Of a stretch of DNA of 64,000 nt, positions 1 to 10,169 are shown one piece after another. The notes under the pieces are model-generated. The model ran no database searches, was not told the origin of the DNA, and saw only the letters and a list, made by a program, of their open reading frames with translations. How positions within the stretch are numbered: position 1 is the stretch's first letter; the number at the start of each line of letters is the position of its first letter. Both the position numbers and the translations under genes were made by a program. The stretch is taken from the NCBI GenBank assembly GCA_945869725.1, contig CAMBPO010000005.1, forward strand, positions 18,117 through 82,116, in the 5' to 3' direction. This DNA is from Klebsiella pneumoniae (GTDB taxonomy: Bacteria; Pseudomonadota; Gammaproteobacteria; Pseudomonadales; Pseudohongiellaceae).

Positions 1-1857
1 GATATTGGCTCGTTGATTAGCTTGATCACCAATTCCATGCCACCAGGCGGCTCGCAACAACTCTTGCCAGGGGACTTTCTGAACATCACCGCGCATATGC
101 TGCGTACAAATGGCGTTCGTGCCGGAACATCACCTTTGGTTGCCGGCGCGACTGTGACTCTCGCGGAAATGCCGCGCAACACCAATACAGGCACCCGCAC
201 CGCCTCAGCTGACGCGCCAATCGGGGTGATCGTGGCGGGCAGTATTGAAAACTATGAGCCGCTAAGCGACAACGATCTGACCAATCCCTCACCCGACGAC
301 TGGCTGATGTGGCGGGGCAATCCCCAGGCATGGAGTTACAGCAAGCTTGACCAGGTTAACCGCGACAATGTCAGTGACCTGACACTGGAATGGGTCTGGA
401 ACATGCACGAAGGTGACTCCGAACCCTCACCGGTTGTCGCCAACGGCATCATGTACCTGATCAATCCCGGCAATGTCGTGCAGGCGCTGGATGCGCGCAC
501 AGGCGAACTGATCTGGGAACATGCCGCAGGACCCGCTACTGGCGAGGACATGCGCAACATCGCGCTGTACAAGGATAAAGTGATTCAGGCAACCACCGAT
601 GCACGCCTGATTGCACTGGACGCCCGCACCGGACAGCAGGTTTGGGAAACCATCATTGCCGACAGCAGCAAAGGCTTTGCCAATTCCAGCGGGCCGCTGA
701 TTGCTGACAACAAGATTGTTGTGGGACTGGCCGGGTGCGCCACTTACATCCCGGAAGAGTGTTATGTCAGCGCTTATGATGCCGACACCGGCGCGCTGGC
801 CTGGCAATTCAACACCATCGCCAAAACCGGAGAAGCGGGGGGTGATACCTGGGGCGGACTCGATGATCTGTTTCGCGCCGGGGGTGAAACCTGGATCACC
901 GGCAGTTACGACCCGCAGCTGAGGCTGACCTACTGGGGCGTTGCGCAAGCCAAGCCCTGGGCTCCCCCCAGCAGGCACATGTCCATTCATGATGCCGGTC
1001 TGTACACCAACGCCACCATCGCGCTGGACATTGATACTGGCAAACTGGCCTGGCACTTCCAGCACGTGCCGGGCGAAGCACTTGACCTGGATGAAGTGTT
1101 TGAACGTGTATTGGTTGATCAGGACGGCAGACAGTTGGTTTTATCGATTGGCAAACACGGCATTCTGTGGAAAAACGACCGGGTTACCGGTGAATTTCTG
1201 GGCTTTACGGAAACCATGTACCAGAATGTGTTCACCCACATTGACCCGGTAACCGGTGCGGTGACCTATCGGGACGACATTATCAATGCTCAACTGGACG
1301 AGTGGATCCCCGCCTGCCCAAGCAGCGCTGGCGGTAAAAACTGGCATGCCATGAGTTACCACCAGCCAACCGGCTCTCTGATTGCACCACTGAGCCAGAC
1401 CTGCCTTGATAACCGCGCGCGGGCAGTCGAGCTGGTTCCCGGCTCCGGCGGCCTCGCCTCCAACCGCCGCTTTTACGAGATGCCGGAAACCAATGGTAAC
1501 CTGGGCAAACTTGCCGCCTATGATGTGACAACCATGACGGAATTGTGGAGTTACGAGCAACGCGCCTCATTTATCACCGGCGTGCTGTCAACCGCAGGTA
1601 ATCTTGCGTTTGTCGGCGATCTGGACCGTCGTTTCCGGGCCTTCGATGCGGTAACCGGAGAGATACTCTGGCAGACGCGCCTGGGAACCGCAGTTCAGGG
1701 CCATCCTCTGACATTCAGCATAGATGGCAAGCAGTACATTGCTGTGACCGCTGGCAATGGCGGCACCAGCCCCCGTCAGGTTCCTAATGCAGTCTCTACA
1801 GAGATCAGACCGCCACGGACCGGTAACGCCGTGTATGTGTTCAGCCTGCCGGACTGA
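1..1857 (+). CDS. PQQ-dependent quinoprotein dehydrogenase, 5' end cut by the window
   Basis: The reading frame is open from base 1, so the real start lies upstream; the TTG at 13 is only an in-frame codon. About 618 residues are visible. The first ~45 resemble the C-terminal part of a cytochrome c domain (NSMPPGG, then a helix ending LRTNGV). The rest is a quinoprotein beta-propeller with repeated [18 protein letters not shown] blades, [13 protein letters not shown] and [13 protein letters not shown], typical of PQQ alcohol dehydrogenases. These are periplasmic enzymes oxidising alcohols or polyols and passing electrons to cytochrome c. The CxxCH haem motif and any signal peptide would lie in the missing part. 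Substrate cannot be told. Confidence 0.88.
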   Translation, partial: DIGSLISLITNSMPPGGSQQLLPGDFLNITAHMLRTNGVRAGTSPLVAGATVTLAEMPRNTNTGTRTASADAPIGVIVAGSIENYEPLSDNDLTNPSPDDWLMWRGNPQAWSYSKLDQVNRDNVSDLTLEWVWNMHEGDSEPSPVVANGIMYLINPGNVVQALDARTGELIWEHAAGPATGEDMRNIALYKDKVIQATTDARLIALDARTGQQVWETIIADSSKGFANSSGPLIADNKIVVGLAGCATYIPEECYVSAYDADTGALAWQFNTIAKTGEAGGDTWGGLDDLFRAGGETWITGSYDPQLRLTYWGVAQAKPWAPPSRHMSIHDAGLYTNATIALDIDTGKLAWHFQHVPGEALDLDEVFERVLVDQDGRQLVLSIGKHGILWKNDRVTGEFLGFTETMYQNVFTHIDPVTGAVTYRDDIINAQLDEWIPACPSSAGGKNWHAMSYHQPTGSLIAPLSQTCLDNRARAVELVPGSGGLASNRRFYEMPETNGNLGKLAAYDVTTMTELWSYEQRASFITGVLSTAGNLAFVGDLDRRFRAFDAVTGEILWQTRLGTAVQGHPLTFSIDGKQYIAVTAGNGGTSPRQVPNAVSTEIRPPRTGNAVYVFSLPD

Positions 1858-1905
1858 CCGGCCAGGCAATTCCCAGTGAACTACCCGCTCCCTGACTGGC
1901 ATTCA

Positions 1906-3684
1906 TCAGGGGGCGGATTGCGACAATGGATACAACAACAGCAGCGTTGTCACCGCTGTCACTCCCACCACAATATTCATGGGAATGCCTGCTCGCAGGA
2001 AGTCGCTGAAACGATATCCACCCGGCCCATACACCATTAGATTGGTCTGATACCCCAATGGAGTCGCAAAACTGGCAGACGCTCCTATCATGATGGCCAG
2101 CATAAAGGGTTCCGGATTCAACCCAGCCTGCTGAGTAATGGCCAAGGCCAGCGGCACCATAATCACCGCTGCCGCATTATTGGTGATGGTTTCTGTCAAC
2201 AAGGTGACCGCGGTATAAATGAGGACCAGCAACAACCAGGGGCGGCCGCCACTGAGCGCAACCAGATTCTCAGCCAGGGCTGCCGCAACACCGGTTTTTT
2301 CCAGGGCAGCACCCAACGCAAAAGATGCAGCTATGGTAATCAGCACAGGCACATCGAGGCTCTTCTCGGCCTGACTGACGCTCAGGCAGCCGGTTAGCAT
2401 CATCGCACCGACGGCCAGCAATGCCGCGTTTAACATGCTGATCAATCCAAACCCGGCAGCCACGACTGCCGTTCCCAGAATAATCCAAGCCAATACCGCT
2501 TTTTCATGGCGCGGGGCTTCTTTTTCCAGATCATTGACGACCAGAAAGTCCTTGTTGTAGCGCTGCCGCGACACAAACGCAGGCCGAGCTTCCAACAACA
2601 TGGTATCGCCGGGCTCAATGATGATGTTGCCAAGGTTACCCTCGATCCGCTCGCCGTTTCTGGCAAGCGCCAACACAATGGCTCCATAGCGGTCATGAAA
2701 CTTGGAACTGCGCACCGTTTCACCAATCGCCGCGCACGACTGAGACACCACCACCTCCACTAATCGCCGTTCAGCGCGGTCTTCCGTCAACGGTGTTGCA
2801 TTACCCATCGAGGCAGTCAGCCCATTGATCCGCAGCAAGTCAGTAATTGCATCGGTCTCACCTGCAAATACCAGTCGGTCAGAGGCCTGCAATCGTTCTT
2901 CAGACGGTGCGGCGGTGACCACGCTGTTGCCGCGACTGATCTCGACCAGATACAGTCTCTCCAGATTACGTAACCCAGCCTGTTCGACGGTTAGTCCAAC
3001 CAAAGGACCGTGGGGATCCACCGCAACCTCCACGGTAAACTCACGCATATTGGCAAAGGGCTTTTGAGTGCTGCGATCAGGCAGCAGGCGTGGCAACACC
3101 AGAATCATAAACACAGCGCCCGCCAAGGCGACGGCCAGACCCACCGGAGTGATCGCAAAAATGCCAAAATCCTCACGTCCGGTAATTGCCACATACTGAC
3201 CGGCAACCACAAGATTAGTGCTGGTCCCAATCATAGTGATGGTACCGCCAAGAATTGCGCCGTAACTCAAAGGGATCAGCAGGCGTGACGGTGCAATGCC
3301 AGTCTTGCGCGACCAGGCATTAACGGCGGGGATCATGGTGGCAACTACAGGGGTATTGTTCAGAAAGGCGCTCAGTGGCAGCACTGGCAGCAACAAACGC
3401 ACAATGGCGCCCCGAGTGGTGGCAGGTTTACCTAGTAATCGATTGACCAGCAAATCGATGCCGCCCGATGCGTGTAATCCGGCAGCAACAGCAAACATCG
3501 CAGCGACGGTAATCAATCCACTGTTTGCAAATCCCGACAGCGTCTCAGTCGGAGTCAATACACCCGCGACACTCAACAGCGTCAGCGCAGCCATCAACAC
3601 CACATGTGCCGCCAGGCGTGTGGTGATTAACACCGCCTGCACACCAACGGTAAGCGCCAATGACAACCAAGCTTGCCAATCCAT
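1906..3684 (-). CDS. SLC13-family permease with two RCK_C (TrkA-C) domains
   Basis: 592 residues from ATG at 3684, chosen because TGAGGTG lies about 8 bases upstream; a GTG at 3696 is in frame but sits on that ribosome site. The N-terminal ~190 residues are membrane helices with the conserved LLPVLPLSAFLNNTPVVA stretch. Residues ~210-370 are soluble and contain two TrkA-C-like modules (VDPHGPLVGLTVEQAGLRN; SQSCAAIGETVRSSKFHD). The C-terminal half is again membrane helices with TNNAAAVIMVPLALAI. This is the layout of the divalent anion:Na+ symporter family fused to RCK_C regulatory domains; sulfate or dicarboxylate is the usual substrate but is not shown here. It converges on the dehydrogenase at 1-1857. 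Confidence 0.85.
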   Translation of the reverse strand: MDWQAWLSLALTVGVQAVLITTRLAAHVVLMAALTLLSVAGVLTPTETLSGFANSGLITVAAMFAVAAGLHASGGIDLLVNRLLGKPATTRGAIVRLLLPVLPLSAFLNNTPVVATMIPAVNAWSRKTGIAPSRLLIPLSYGAILGGTITMIGTSTNLVVAGQYVAITGREDFGIFAITPVGLAVALAGAVFMILVLPRLLPDRSTQKPFANMREFTVEVAVDPHGPLVGLTVEQAGLRNLERLYLVEISRGNSVVTAAPSEERLQASDRLVFAGETDAITDLLRINGLTASMGNATPLTEDRAERRLVEVVVSQSCAAIGETVRSSKFHDRYGAIVLALARNGERIEGNLGNIIIEPGDTMLLEARPAFVSRQRYNKDFLVVNDLEKEAPRHEKAVLAWIILGTAVVAAGFGLISMLNAALLAVGAMMLTGCLSVSQAEKSLDVPVLITIAASFALGAALEKTGVAAALAENLVALSGGRPWLLLVLIYTAVTLLTETITNNAAAVIMVPLALAITQQAGLNPEPFMLAIMIGASASFATPLGYQTNLMVYGPGGYRFSDFLRAGIPMNIVVGVTAVTTLLLLYPLSQSAP

Positions 3685-3781
3685 GCCAACACCCACCTCA
3701 GGTTATAAAGTGGGCAAGTATACTGACGGCCTGCTTATTCCATTAAAGAATATTTAATACTATCTATATTCCATCTAAGAA

Positions 3782-4651
3782 TTATTTGAATCGGGTAGCG
3801 AGCGTCCCGCGCCGGTAGTCGTCAAGCGCCTGCTCAATCTGCTGACGGGTATTCATCACAAAAGGCCCATATTGCACAATCGGCTCACCCAAGGGCTTCC
3901 CTGACAGCAGCACGACCCGGGTGTCGTTTGCCATCGGGGTCAACAGCACGGTGTCACCTGTGCGCTGCAGCCGTGCTAACTGCCCACGATTAACGGTTGT
4001 ACCTGCCTCGCCCAGCGCTACGCTGCCTTCATACACATAAACCAGGACTGTTGTGCCGGCAGCCAGCACAATGTTATGAGCAATTGAAGCCGTTCCAAAC
4101 ATAAGATCTAGATACACCGGTTCGGTGTCCGGGCGATTGACGGTTCCCTCCAGAACCTGATCATCCAGCACTGCAGATCCTGCGATCAGCTTGGCTGTCA
4201 CATCGTGAAACCGCACCACTGGTATGCTCGAAGAGGGAATATCGCTGTAGGCTGGCGATTGCATCTTGCTGTATGCAGGCAGATTCAGCCACACCTGAAA
4301 TCCGCGCATCCGCCCCTGGGTCTGCTTGGGCATCTCTGAGTGGATAATGCCTGAACCAGCCGTCATCCACTGGACATCGCCGCTTTTCAGATCACCGACG
4401 TTACCCATGTGATCCTGATGCTCCATGCGTCCTTCAAGCATGTAAGTGATAGTCTCGAATCCCCGATGAGGGTGTGGAGGAAAACCTCCGATGTAATCAT
4501 TCGGATCAAACGATCCAAATTCGTCCATCATCAGGAAGGGATCAAAGCGCGCCGGATCACCACTGCCTCCGAACACTCGCAACAGTTTTACACCATCCCC
4601 GTCAGACGACGGCCGGGCAATGACAATTTCTTCAACAGTCTTGACACTCAT
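3782..4651 (-). CDS. pirin family protein
   Basis: 289 residues, a bicupin. The N-terminal cupin carries FPPHPHRGFETITYMLEG and GSGIIHSEMP, giving the four iron ligands expected of pirin (H60, H62, H104, E106). The C-terminal half matches the pirin C-terminal cupin (VLVYVYEGSVALGE). Bacterial pirins are iron proteins of mixed role: some have quercetinase activity, others modulate metabolic enzymes. It is divergent from the LysR-type gene at 4706, an arrangement seen widely and usually meaning the LysR protein controls the pirin gene. Here that regulator looks damaged. Confidence 0.92.
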   Translation of the reverse strand: MSVKTVEEIVIARPSSDGDGVKLLRVFGGSGDPARFDPFLMMDEFGSFDPNDYIGGFPPHPHRGFETITYMLEGRMEHQDHMGNVGDLKSGDVQWMTAGSGIIHSEMPKQTQGRMRGFQVWLNLPAYSKMQSPAYSDIPSSSIPVVRFHDVTAKLIAGSAVLDDQVLEGTVNRPDTEPVYLDLMFGTASIAHNIVLAAGTTVLVYVYEGSVALGEAGTTVNRGQLARLQRTGDTVLLTPMANDTRVVLLSGKPLGEPIVQYGPFVMNTRQQIEQALDDYRRGTLATRFK

Positions 4652-4705
4652 GATGTGCCCCCCTTAATGATTCGCCACATGCTAAACAGTTTATCGGTTG
4701 TTATG

Positions 4706-5561
4706 ATGCAATTAAACGCCATGATTGATCTGATTATCCGATCAGTTTCGGCATCCGCAGTCCAGCGTCAGTTACGCCATTGCAAAATTGAACGAACAAT
4801 TACCGAGTCCGGTATTGGAACTCTCCGGGCGCAAAGCGGTGCTGACGCCGGATGGACAGGTCATGTACCGCCGCGCCACCGAACTGCTACAGCAGGCGCT
4901 GGCGGCAGAGCACACCGCGGCTCAACTGGCAAAGGGCATAGAGCCCGAAGTGGTGATTGCGGTGGATGGACTGTTGGAGCCCGGGCAATTACTGCCGGTG
5001 CTGGACAATTTTTCCCGGACGTTCCCCATGACCCGGCTGCGCGTACTGGAAACTCAGCTATCCGGCACAGAAGAAGCTTTACTGGAGAGAAAAGCAGATA
5101 TTGTGATCCTCCATCAGATACCGATAGGTCATATCGGAGTGCCACTCTGTGTCGTGAAAATGATCGCCGTGGCACACCCAAGCCACCCTTTGTCTGTATC
5201 GCCGTCGGATACCGGAATCAACGACTTTCAGTTACGCAGCTGGCGCCAGGTGGTTATCAGGGACAGCGGTCAACGGCGGGTGCAGGACGCAGGATGGCTG
5301 GGATCGGAACAACGCTGGACGGTCAGTCATTTCAGCACCAGCCTCAAAGTACTCAAGACCGGGCTGGCCTTTGCTTTTATGCCTTACGACTGGGTAAAGG
5401 CCGAGATTGACGCTGGCAATCTGAAACAACTGCCACTGAGCCTTGGCGCTGAGCGCCGGCTGCCGATGCACCTGATGATGACCGCAGCCGGGGATTGTGC
5501 CGGACCCGCAACAACCGCGCTGTTCCGGATGCTACGCGAACATTTCAAAACACCCGCTTAA
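4706..5561 (+). pseudogene. LysR-family transcriptional regulator with a broken 5' end (probable frameshift or small deletion)
   Basis: The frame ending at 5561 encodes a LysR substrate-binding domain (~200 residues) and, further upstream, the second half of the winged helix (PQSSVSYAIAKLNEQL, GRKAVLTPDG). That frame meets a TGA at 4731-4733, with no ATG before the helix. A LysR-like beginning (ATG at 4706, MQLNAMIDLI) lies in another frame. From that ATG to the QSSVSYA motif there are 52 bases, whereas family members need about 29 codons, so about 35 bases seem lost and the frame is shifted. The only start left in the main frame is TTG at 4788, which removes the DNA-recognition helix. A sequencing error could explain the frame change but not the missing length. 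The 3' end overlaps the convergent esterase by 4 bases. Confidence 0.6.
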
Positions 5562-7120
5562 CGACGACGATCCATCACGCGGTCAAACAGCGCCCAATTG
5601 TCAGGCAACAGGTTCTGTTCGGCACTGATTTGAGCGCCAAACAACAGGTAATTGCGCTCAGCGTTGCTGTAGGGCTTCCATTCAGGTTGACCCGGTGCTG
5701 ACGGCACACCGTGATGTGCAAAATTGACCCAATAATCCGACATCACATCACCCAGCCGGTAATCTATCGCGGTGGGCTGATTGCTCAAGGTATGAACCGT
5801 GTTAAACGCGTAGGCGATCTCCGATGCGTGATAAGCGCCAAGCTCCTGAGCCATAGGACCCGGTGGCCGGTGCGTGAAGAAATACAGATAGGCCGGCTGC
5901 TGGACATGCCGTGTCAGATTAGCCCAGGTCACCATATGCCAGCCAAACACGGAATCACGAAAACTGTCGAGGCTGGACTTGCGGATGTCGGCCGACGGGT
6001 AAACCTCAAGCACCATCTCTGCCAAATCGCCATAGATGGCATTCACCTGTTGTTCGTAGGCCTGCGGTGTAGCGGGCAGACTTGAACCCGCGCCCAGTGT
6101 TGTGCCCTCCTCGGCATTAAATCCAACCAGTATGGGAACGCTGTTCTGACGCCCTCCGGAGAATTGAACATAGGGCTGCTCTGGCAAGACCCAGCCATCC
6201 ACGATGCCATCTGATCTGAAACTGTGCTCAGCTGCCGCGTCCAGCAGCTCTCTGGCAGGAACAGCCCGCATTGCAGCCAGATCGGCAGCCCCCATCAACT
6301 CTGCCAGACGCGTACCGGACGAACTGGCCGAGGCACCGGCAGACGTTTGCTGATCCAGCGCCACCCGCGTATCCATACGCGCGCCGCTTTGTGCGATGGC
6401 TTTATGGAACAACCCATTCGCAAGTGGACTTGCTGTCAGAAAATGCACGCTCCAGGCACCCGCCGACTCACCGAAAATGGTCACATTTGCGGGGTCTCCT
6501 CCAAAAGCACGAATATTCTCCTGTACCCAGCGCAGCGATTGTATCTGATCGAGGATGCCGTAATTGCCCGCTGAAAAATGCTCAGACTCTGCGATCAGCT
6601 CCGGGTGGGCAAAGTAGCCGAATACCCCCAAGCGGTAATTGACAGTCACCAAAACAACATCCTTCAGCGCAAGCTCGCTGCCGTCATATGTCTCGATTGC
6701 CCCGGATCCCCGGGTGAGTGCCCCGCCGTGAAACCACACCATCACAGGCTTGTTGGCATTTTCGTCAGCCGCTGTCCACACGTTCAGATACAGACAGTCT
6801 TCGCTGCTGACACGTGCCGGGCGGTAAAAAAATGAGCCTTCCGGATAGGGCTGCTGCATACAGTCCGGGCCAAAATCAGTTGCCAGTCGCTCACCCGTCC
6901 AGCCAGGAGCCGCCTGTGGGGCAGTCCAGCGCGCTTGCCCCACAGGCGGCGCGGCAAACGGGATACCTTTGTAGACTGAGACACGGTTATTGCGACTGGA
7001 GTACTCACCAATCAGTTTACCCTGCGCGGTTGTCACTACCGGCGCATTATCCTGAGCATGCACTGGGGCCAGAGCATGCAGGATCAGAAGCAGACACAGT
7101 GATTTGAATTTGATTGTCAT
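5558..7120 (-). CDS. secreted type-B carboxylesterase (alpha/beta hydrolase)
   Basis: 520 residues with a clear signal peptide (FKSLCLLLILHALAPVHA, cleavage before QDNAP). The nucleophile elbow is GESAGAWS; the acidic residue is in GFNAEEGTT and the histidine in GAYHASEIAYAF, giving the Ser/Glu/His triad of the cholinesterase and para-nitrobenzyl-esterase family. PVMVWFHGGALTRGSG supplies the oxyanion hole. It should hydrolyse esters in the periplasm or outside the cell; the substrate is unknown. It is a single gene convergent with the LysR remnant, and its TAA lies within the 4-base overlap. Confidence 0.9.
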   Translation of the reverse strand: MTIKFKSLCLLLILHALAPVHAQDNAPVVTTAQGKLIGEYSSRNNRVSVYKGIPFAAPPVGQARWTAPQAAPGWTGERLATDFGPDCMQQPYPEGSFFYRPARVSSEDCLYLNVWTAADENANKPVMVWFHGGALTRGSGAIETYDGSELALKDVVLVTVNYRLGVFGYFAHPELIAESEHFSAGNYGILDQIQSLRWVQENIRAFGGDPANVTIFGESAGAWSVHFLTASPLANGLFHKAIAQSGARMDTRVALDQQTSAGASASSSGTRLAELMGAADLAAMRAVPARELLDAAAEHSFRSDGIVDGWVLPEQPYVQFSGGRQNSVPILVGFNAEEGTTLGAGSSLPATPQAYEQQVNAIYGDLAEMVLEVYPSADIRKSSLDSFRDSVFGWHMVTWANLTRHVQQPAYLYFFTHRPPGPMAQELGAYHASEIAYAFNTVHTLSNQPTAIDYRLGDVMSDYWVNFAHHGVPSAPGQPEWKPYSNAERNYLLFGAQISAEQNLLPDNWALFDRVMDRRR

Positions 7121-7208
7121 AACAAAGCCCTTGATGGCAGATTTTTATGCAGGTGTCTTCTATAGCATGTTTTGAAAGGCATCGCGAGTTTGGCAAATCG
7201 CAGGTTTT

Positions 7209-8168
7209 TTATCTCCGGCTGGATATTTTTGACTGAATGTCTGCCAGTGTCTGTGTAAATGCGGCATCCAGCCTCACAGCCTCACTGGCCAGGCGTATCG
7301 CTTCTTCAGTTTGCCCGAGCTCCAGCATCAGCCACGCGAGGTTGTTGTGCGCAGCCGCTGACGAGGTATCAACCGCCAGCAGCTGCTCCAACACTGAAGC
7401 GGCATCCTGAACCAGCCCCTGCCCGGACAGATGATTACTCAGGCCCAATGACATCAGGTCACTCGCAGGCCAACGTTGAACACCGGCTCTCCAGGCTGCT
7501 GTCACAGACTCTTCACGCAAAATCGGTTCCGCATCAGCAAGCATTTGAAAGTAGCGGGTCTGATTGTTGTCAACCGGCATCTTTCCCGGGGGCAGGATAA
7601 CCACCGCCCAATGTGCGGCGCGCGCCCATGTCCGCTCAAACACAGCCATCGGCATCTCATAGTCGCGGCGAGTACCCGAACGCAAGGTGAGGGTGCCATC
7701 GATCAGATCAAATCCGACTACCACCGCATAATGCCACTGTGGCCAGCGCGACAATCCAAGATTTTGCATCACCAAGACCGGCAGACCTGCCGCCACTTCC
7801 TGCAACATACTGTCCAGGGAGGCAGGCAATACATACGGCAGCCTGTTGTAACGGCGCGCTGTCGCCAGCATTTCTATCTGCAAAGAACCCTGGCGGGCGG
7901 GAATATACACTTGTGATACCAGCTCATCCGCAGTCACTTGCTGCTGGCTGTAGGCAAGCACGGTGGCCAGAGCGGCTGGGCCACATTGATAAGCCTCTTG
8001 CGGAAAAAAGCCGACATCGGCAAGCAACACCGGCGAACTCAATCGCCCCGGTTGTTGTTCTTGTAACAGCCTGGTTTGGGGTGCAGACAGACACGCCGAC
8101 AGGCCAAACAACACCAGCGCTGCAACCAGACACAAGCGCACAGACTTGTGTTGCAAGCAGCAGCGCAT
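7209..8168 (-). CDS. PA2778-type C39-like cysteine peptidase lipoprotein with a TPR tail
   Basis: 319 residues from ATG at 8168, one base after the TGA of the upstream gene (TGATATG). A start 22 codons further up would only read back into that gene. The N-terminus is a lipoprotein signal (LVLFGLSAC). Residues ~45-180 are a C39-like papain fold with catalytic Cys in YQCGPAALATVLAY and His in QWHYAVVVGFD. The C-terminal ~90 residues hold TPR-like helices (SSAAAHNNLAWLMLELG). The family (PA2778 of Pseudomonas) has no proven substrate; the fold is shared with peptidases that process double-glycine leaders. It is coupled to the PA2779-type gene before it. Confidence 0.85.
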   Translation of the reverse strand: MRCCLQHKSVRLCLVAALVLFGLSACLSAPQTRLLQEQQPGRLSSPVLLADVGFFPQEAYQCGPAALATVLAYSQQQVTADELVSQVYIPARQGSLQIEMLATARRYNRLPYVLPASLDSMLQEVAAGLPVLVMQNLGLSRWPQWHYAVVVGFDLIDGTLTLRSGTRRDYEMPMAVFERTWARAAHWAVVILPPGKMPVDNNQTRYFQMLADAEPILREESVTAAWRAGVQRWPASDLMSLGLSNHLSGQGLVQDAASVLEQLLAVDTSSAAAHNNLAWLMLELGQTEEAIRLASEAVRLDAAFTQTLADIQSKISSRR

Positions 8169-8169
8169 A

Positions 8170-8565
8170 TCAGAGACCCGGGAAGATGTCGGTGACCCCG
8201 GCAATATCCAGCAACATAAACACCACCAGCACAAAGATCAGCGTTTCAAGTGCTCCCTCTCCGGCAGGCAGCGTATCTATCTGTGCTGCAAGCGTCGCCA
8301 GCTCACTGGCCGTCAGGCTGGCAATGCGTGCCTGGGCATCAGCCACATCAACGCCCCTTGCCTCAAGCAGCGACTGTACCTCGGCACGATCCAGGAATGC
8401 ACTGACGTGTGCACGCTGCTGATCAACACGGGTCTCCTGCACCAATTGCTGGGTAGTTACCATTGTGGAAGGGGCTGCCAGCGCTGCCGATTGCATCATG
8501 ACGCCAGCCAGCAGTGCGGTCGCCAGCATTCCTATTGAAGCCATTTTGCTCAGAGTTAATTGCAT
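8170..8565 (-). CDS. PA2779 family small membrane protein
   Basis: 131 residues. An N-terminal signal or membrane segment (MLATALLAGVMMQSAALA) is followed by a helical region with HVSAFLDRAEVQSLLEARGV, then a C-terminal hydrophobic helix (LIFVLVVFMLLDIAG). This matches the uncharacterised PA2779 family, nearly always found directly before a PA2778-type C39-like peptidase, as here with a stop/start junction of one base. The function is unknown; a role as partner or substrate of the peptidase is inference from co-occurrence. Confidence 0.85.
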   Translation of the reverse strand: MQLTLSKMASIGMLATALLAGVMMQSAALAAPSTMVTTQQLVQETRVDQQRAHVSAFLDRAEVQSLLEARGVDVADAQARIASLTASELATLAAQIDTLPAGEGALETLIFVLVVFMLLDIAGVTDIFPGL

Positions 8566-8804
8566 TTGTTCATTCCTTGTTATCCGATGAAACCCTTACG
8601 GGCATGTCATTTGCCATCACATTCAGCCAGAGTCACCCTGACAACTCACGGTCGGTATTAACCTACAGGTTTGTCGGACAAGTCAAACACGCTGCCTGCG
8701 TGCCCGCTGCCGGGCTGGACGGGATGATTGCCATTCACAGCAGCGAATCACATAATGCCAACACTTAACGTTGCCAGGCAACGCTGCCGGAAAAGGTCAC
8801 TCCT
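8566..8804. other. 239-base divergent intergenic region
   Basis: It lies between the start of the PA2779/PA2778 pair (minus) and the amidohydrolase (plus), so it must hold both promoters. No convincing -35/-10 pair, hairpin or repeat was recognised. The only clear signal is AAAGG about 9 bases before the amidohydrolase ATG at 8805. Confidence 0.5.
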
Positions 8805-10169
8805 ATGCTGTTGATACTAAAAACACGTTTGATATCCCTGGTTCTGCCAACCGTTTTTCCACAACATCTGTTGTCCCGTCTCCGGCGCCGCCAAAAAAAC
8901 GCACTGCTGGCGATATTGTCAGTGGCGGGACTGTTCACAGTCTCTGCAGTGTTTGCGCAGCCGGTGGCGCTGACCAATGCGCGCATTATTGATGGCACGG
9001 GTGCTCCGGTTGTTTTTCCGGGCACCTTGATTATGGATCAGGGAAGGATTGTTGCTGTTGGCGCTTCGACGGATATCCAGGTTCCCGATGGTGCGCGCAT
9101 CATCTCTCTGGAAGGCAAAACACTGATGCCAGGCCTGATCAATGCACATGGTCACGCTGGTGGCGTCCGCGGCCTGGAAACCGGCCACTACAGTGAAGAG
9201 AACCTGCTGCGGCAACTGGCACTGTATGCCAGTTATGGCGTCACCACTGTGGTGAGTCTGGGTGATGACGAAGAAGAGGGCTTTCAGCTGCGTGATAACC
9301 AGAACACCGCAGATCTGGATCGTGCCCGCCTGTTTGTGGCTGGCCCGGTACTTAATCCAGCCACTGTCGAGCAGGCGGTAACGCTGGTGGATCAAACCGC
9401 AGCATTAACTCCGGACTTTGTAAAAATACGCGTTGACGACAATCTAGGCCGCTCACCCAAAATGCCGCCGGAGGTTTACCAGGCTGTCAGTGCTCAAGCG
9501 GATGTTCATCGTATCCCCTTGTCCGTCCATACCTTTTATCAGCAAGACACCAAAGATCTGTTGCGCGCCGGAGCGGATCATATTGCTCACAGCATCCGAG
9601 ACTCGCATGTCGATGAAGAATTCATCGGGCTGATGCTGGAGCGCAACATCTGTTACACACCCACGCTGACCCGCGAAGTATCAACCTATATCTACGAAAG
9701 TGAGCCGGAATTTTTCTCTGACGCTTTTTTTCTGGCCGGTGTTGATGCCGAGGTGCTGACCACACTCAGAGAACCCGAGCGCCAACAACGTATGGCGCAA
9801 AATGATGCGGCCCAGCAATACAAGGCAGCGCTGCCCATTGCGATGACCAATCTTAAATTGCTGTCCGACGCCGGCGTACGTATCGCTATGGGTACCGACA
9901 GCGGTCCACCCGCGCGTTTCCAGGGCTATTTTGAGCATCTGGAAATGTGGATGATGCAAGATGCCGGGATAACACCGATGCAGATCATCAAGTCGGCCAC
10001 TGCCGATGCTGCCGCCTGCATGAACCTGAGTGATACAGGTTCATTGCTGCCCGGGAAGTGGGCTGATCTTCTGGTGCTCAGCGAGGACCCGCTGGAAAAC
10101 ATCCGCAACAGCCGCTCTATTGAGCAGGTCTGGATCGCGGGTAATCAATTACGCCGCCCGCGGTTCTGA
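8805..10169 (+). CDS. exported metal-dependent amidohydrolase
   Basis: 454 residues. A long charged N-region (LLSRLRRRQKN) precedes a hydrophobic segment ending SAVFAQ, so it is probably exported. The amidohydrolase core has the HxH motif in LINAHGHAGG, a likely bridging lysine in FVKIRVDD, histidines in LSVHTF and DHIAHSIRD, and the final aspartate in MGTDSGPP. It belongs to the imidazolonepropionase/prolidase-like group of the superfamily, which hydrolyses amide or cyclic amide bonds. No neighbour indicates the substrate. Its 3' end overlaps the convergent FG-GAP gene by 25 bases. Confidence 0.85.
   Translation: MLLILKTRLISLVLPTVFPQHLLSRLRRRQKNALLAILSVAGLFTVSAVFAQPVALTNARIIDGTGAPVVFPGTLIMDQGRIVAVGASTDIQVPDGARIISLEGKTLMPGLINAHGHAGGVRGLETGHYSEENLLRQLALYASYGVTTVVSLGDDEEEGFQLRDNQNTADLDRARLFVAGPVLNPATVEQAVTLVDQTAALTPDFVKIRVDDNLGRSPKMPPEVYQAVSAQADVHRIPLSVHTFYQQDTKDLLRAGADHIAHSIRDSHVDEEFIGLMLERNICYTPTLTREVSTYIYESEPEFFSDAFFLAGVDAEVLTTLREPERQQRMAQNDAAQQYKAALPIAMTNLKLLSDAGVRIAMGTDSGPPARFQGYFEHLEMWMMQDAGITPMQIIKSATADAAACMNLSDTGSLLPGKWADLLVLSEDPLENIRNSRSIEQVWIAGNQLRRPRF

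Noticed and set aside
427..1065. Minus-strand ORF of 212 codons inside the quinoprotein dehydrogenase gene
   Set aside because: Glycine-rich shadow of the propeller-coding strand; the plus-strand protein is clearly conserved.
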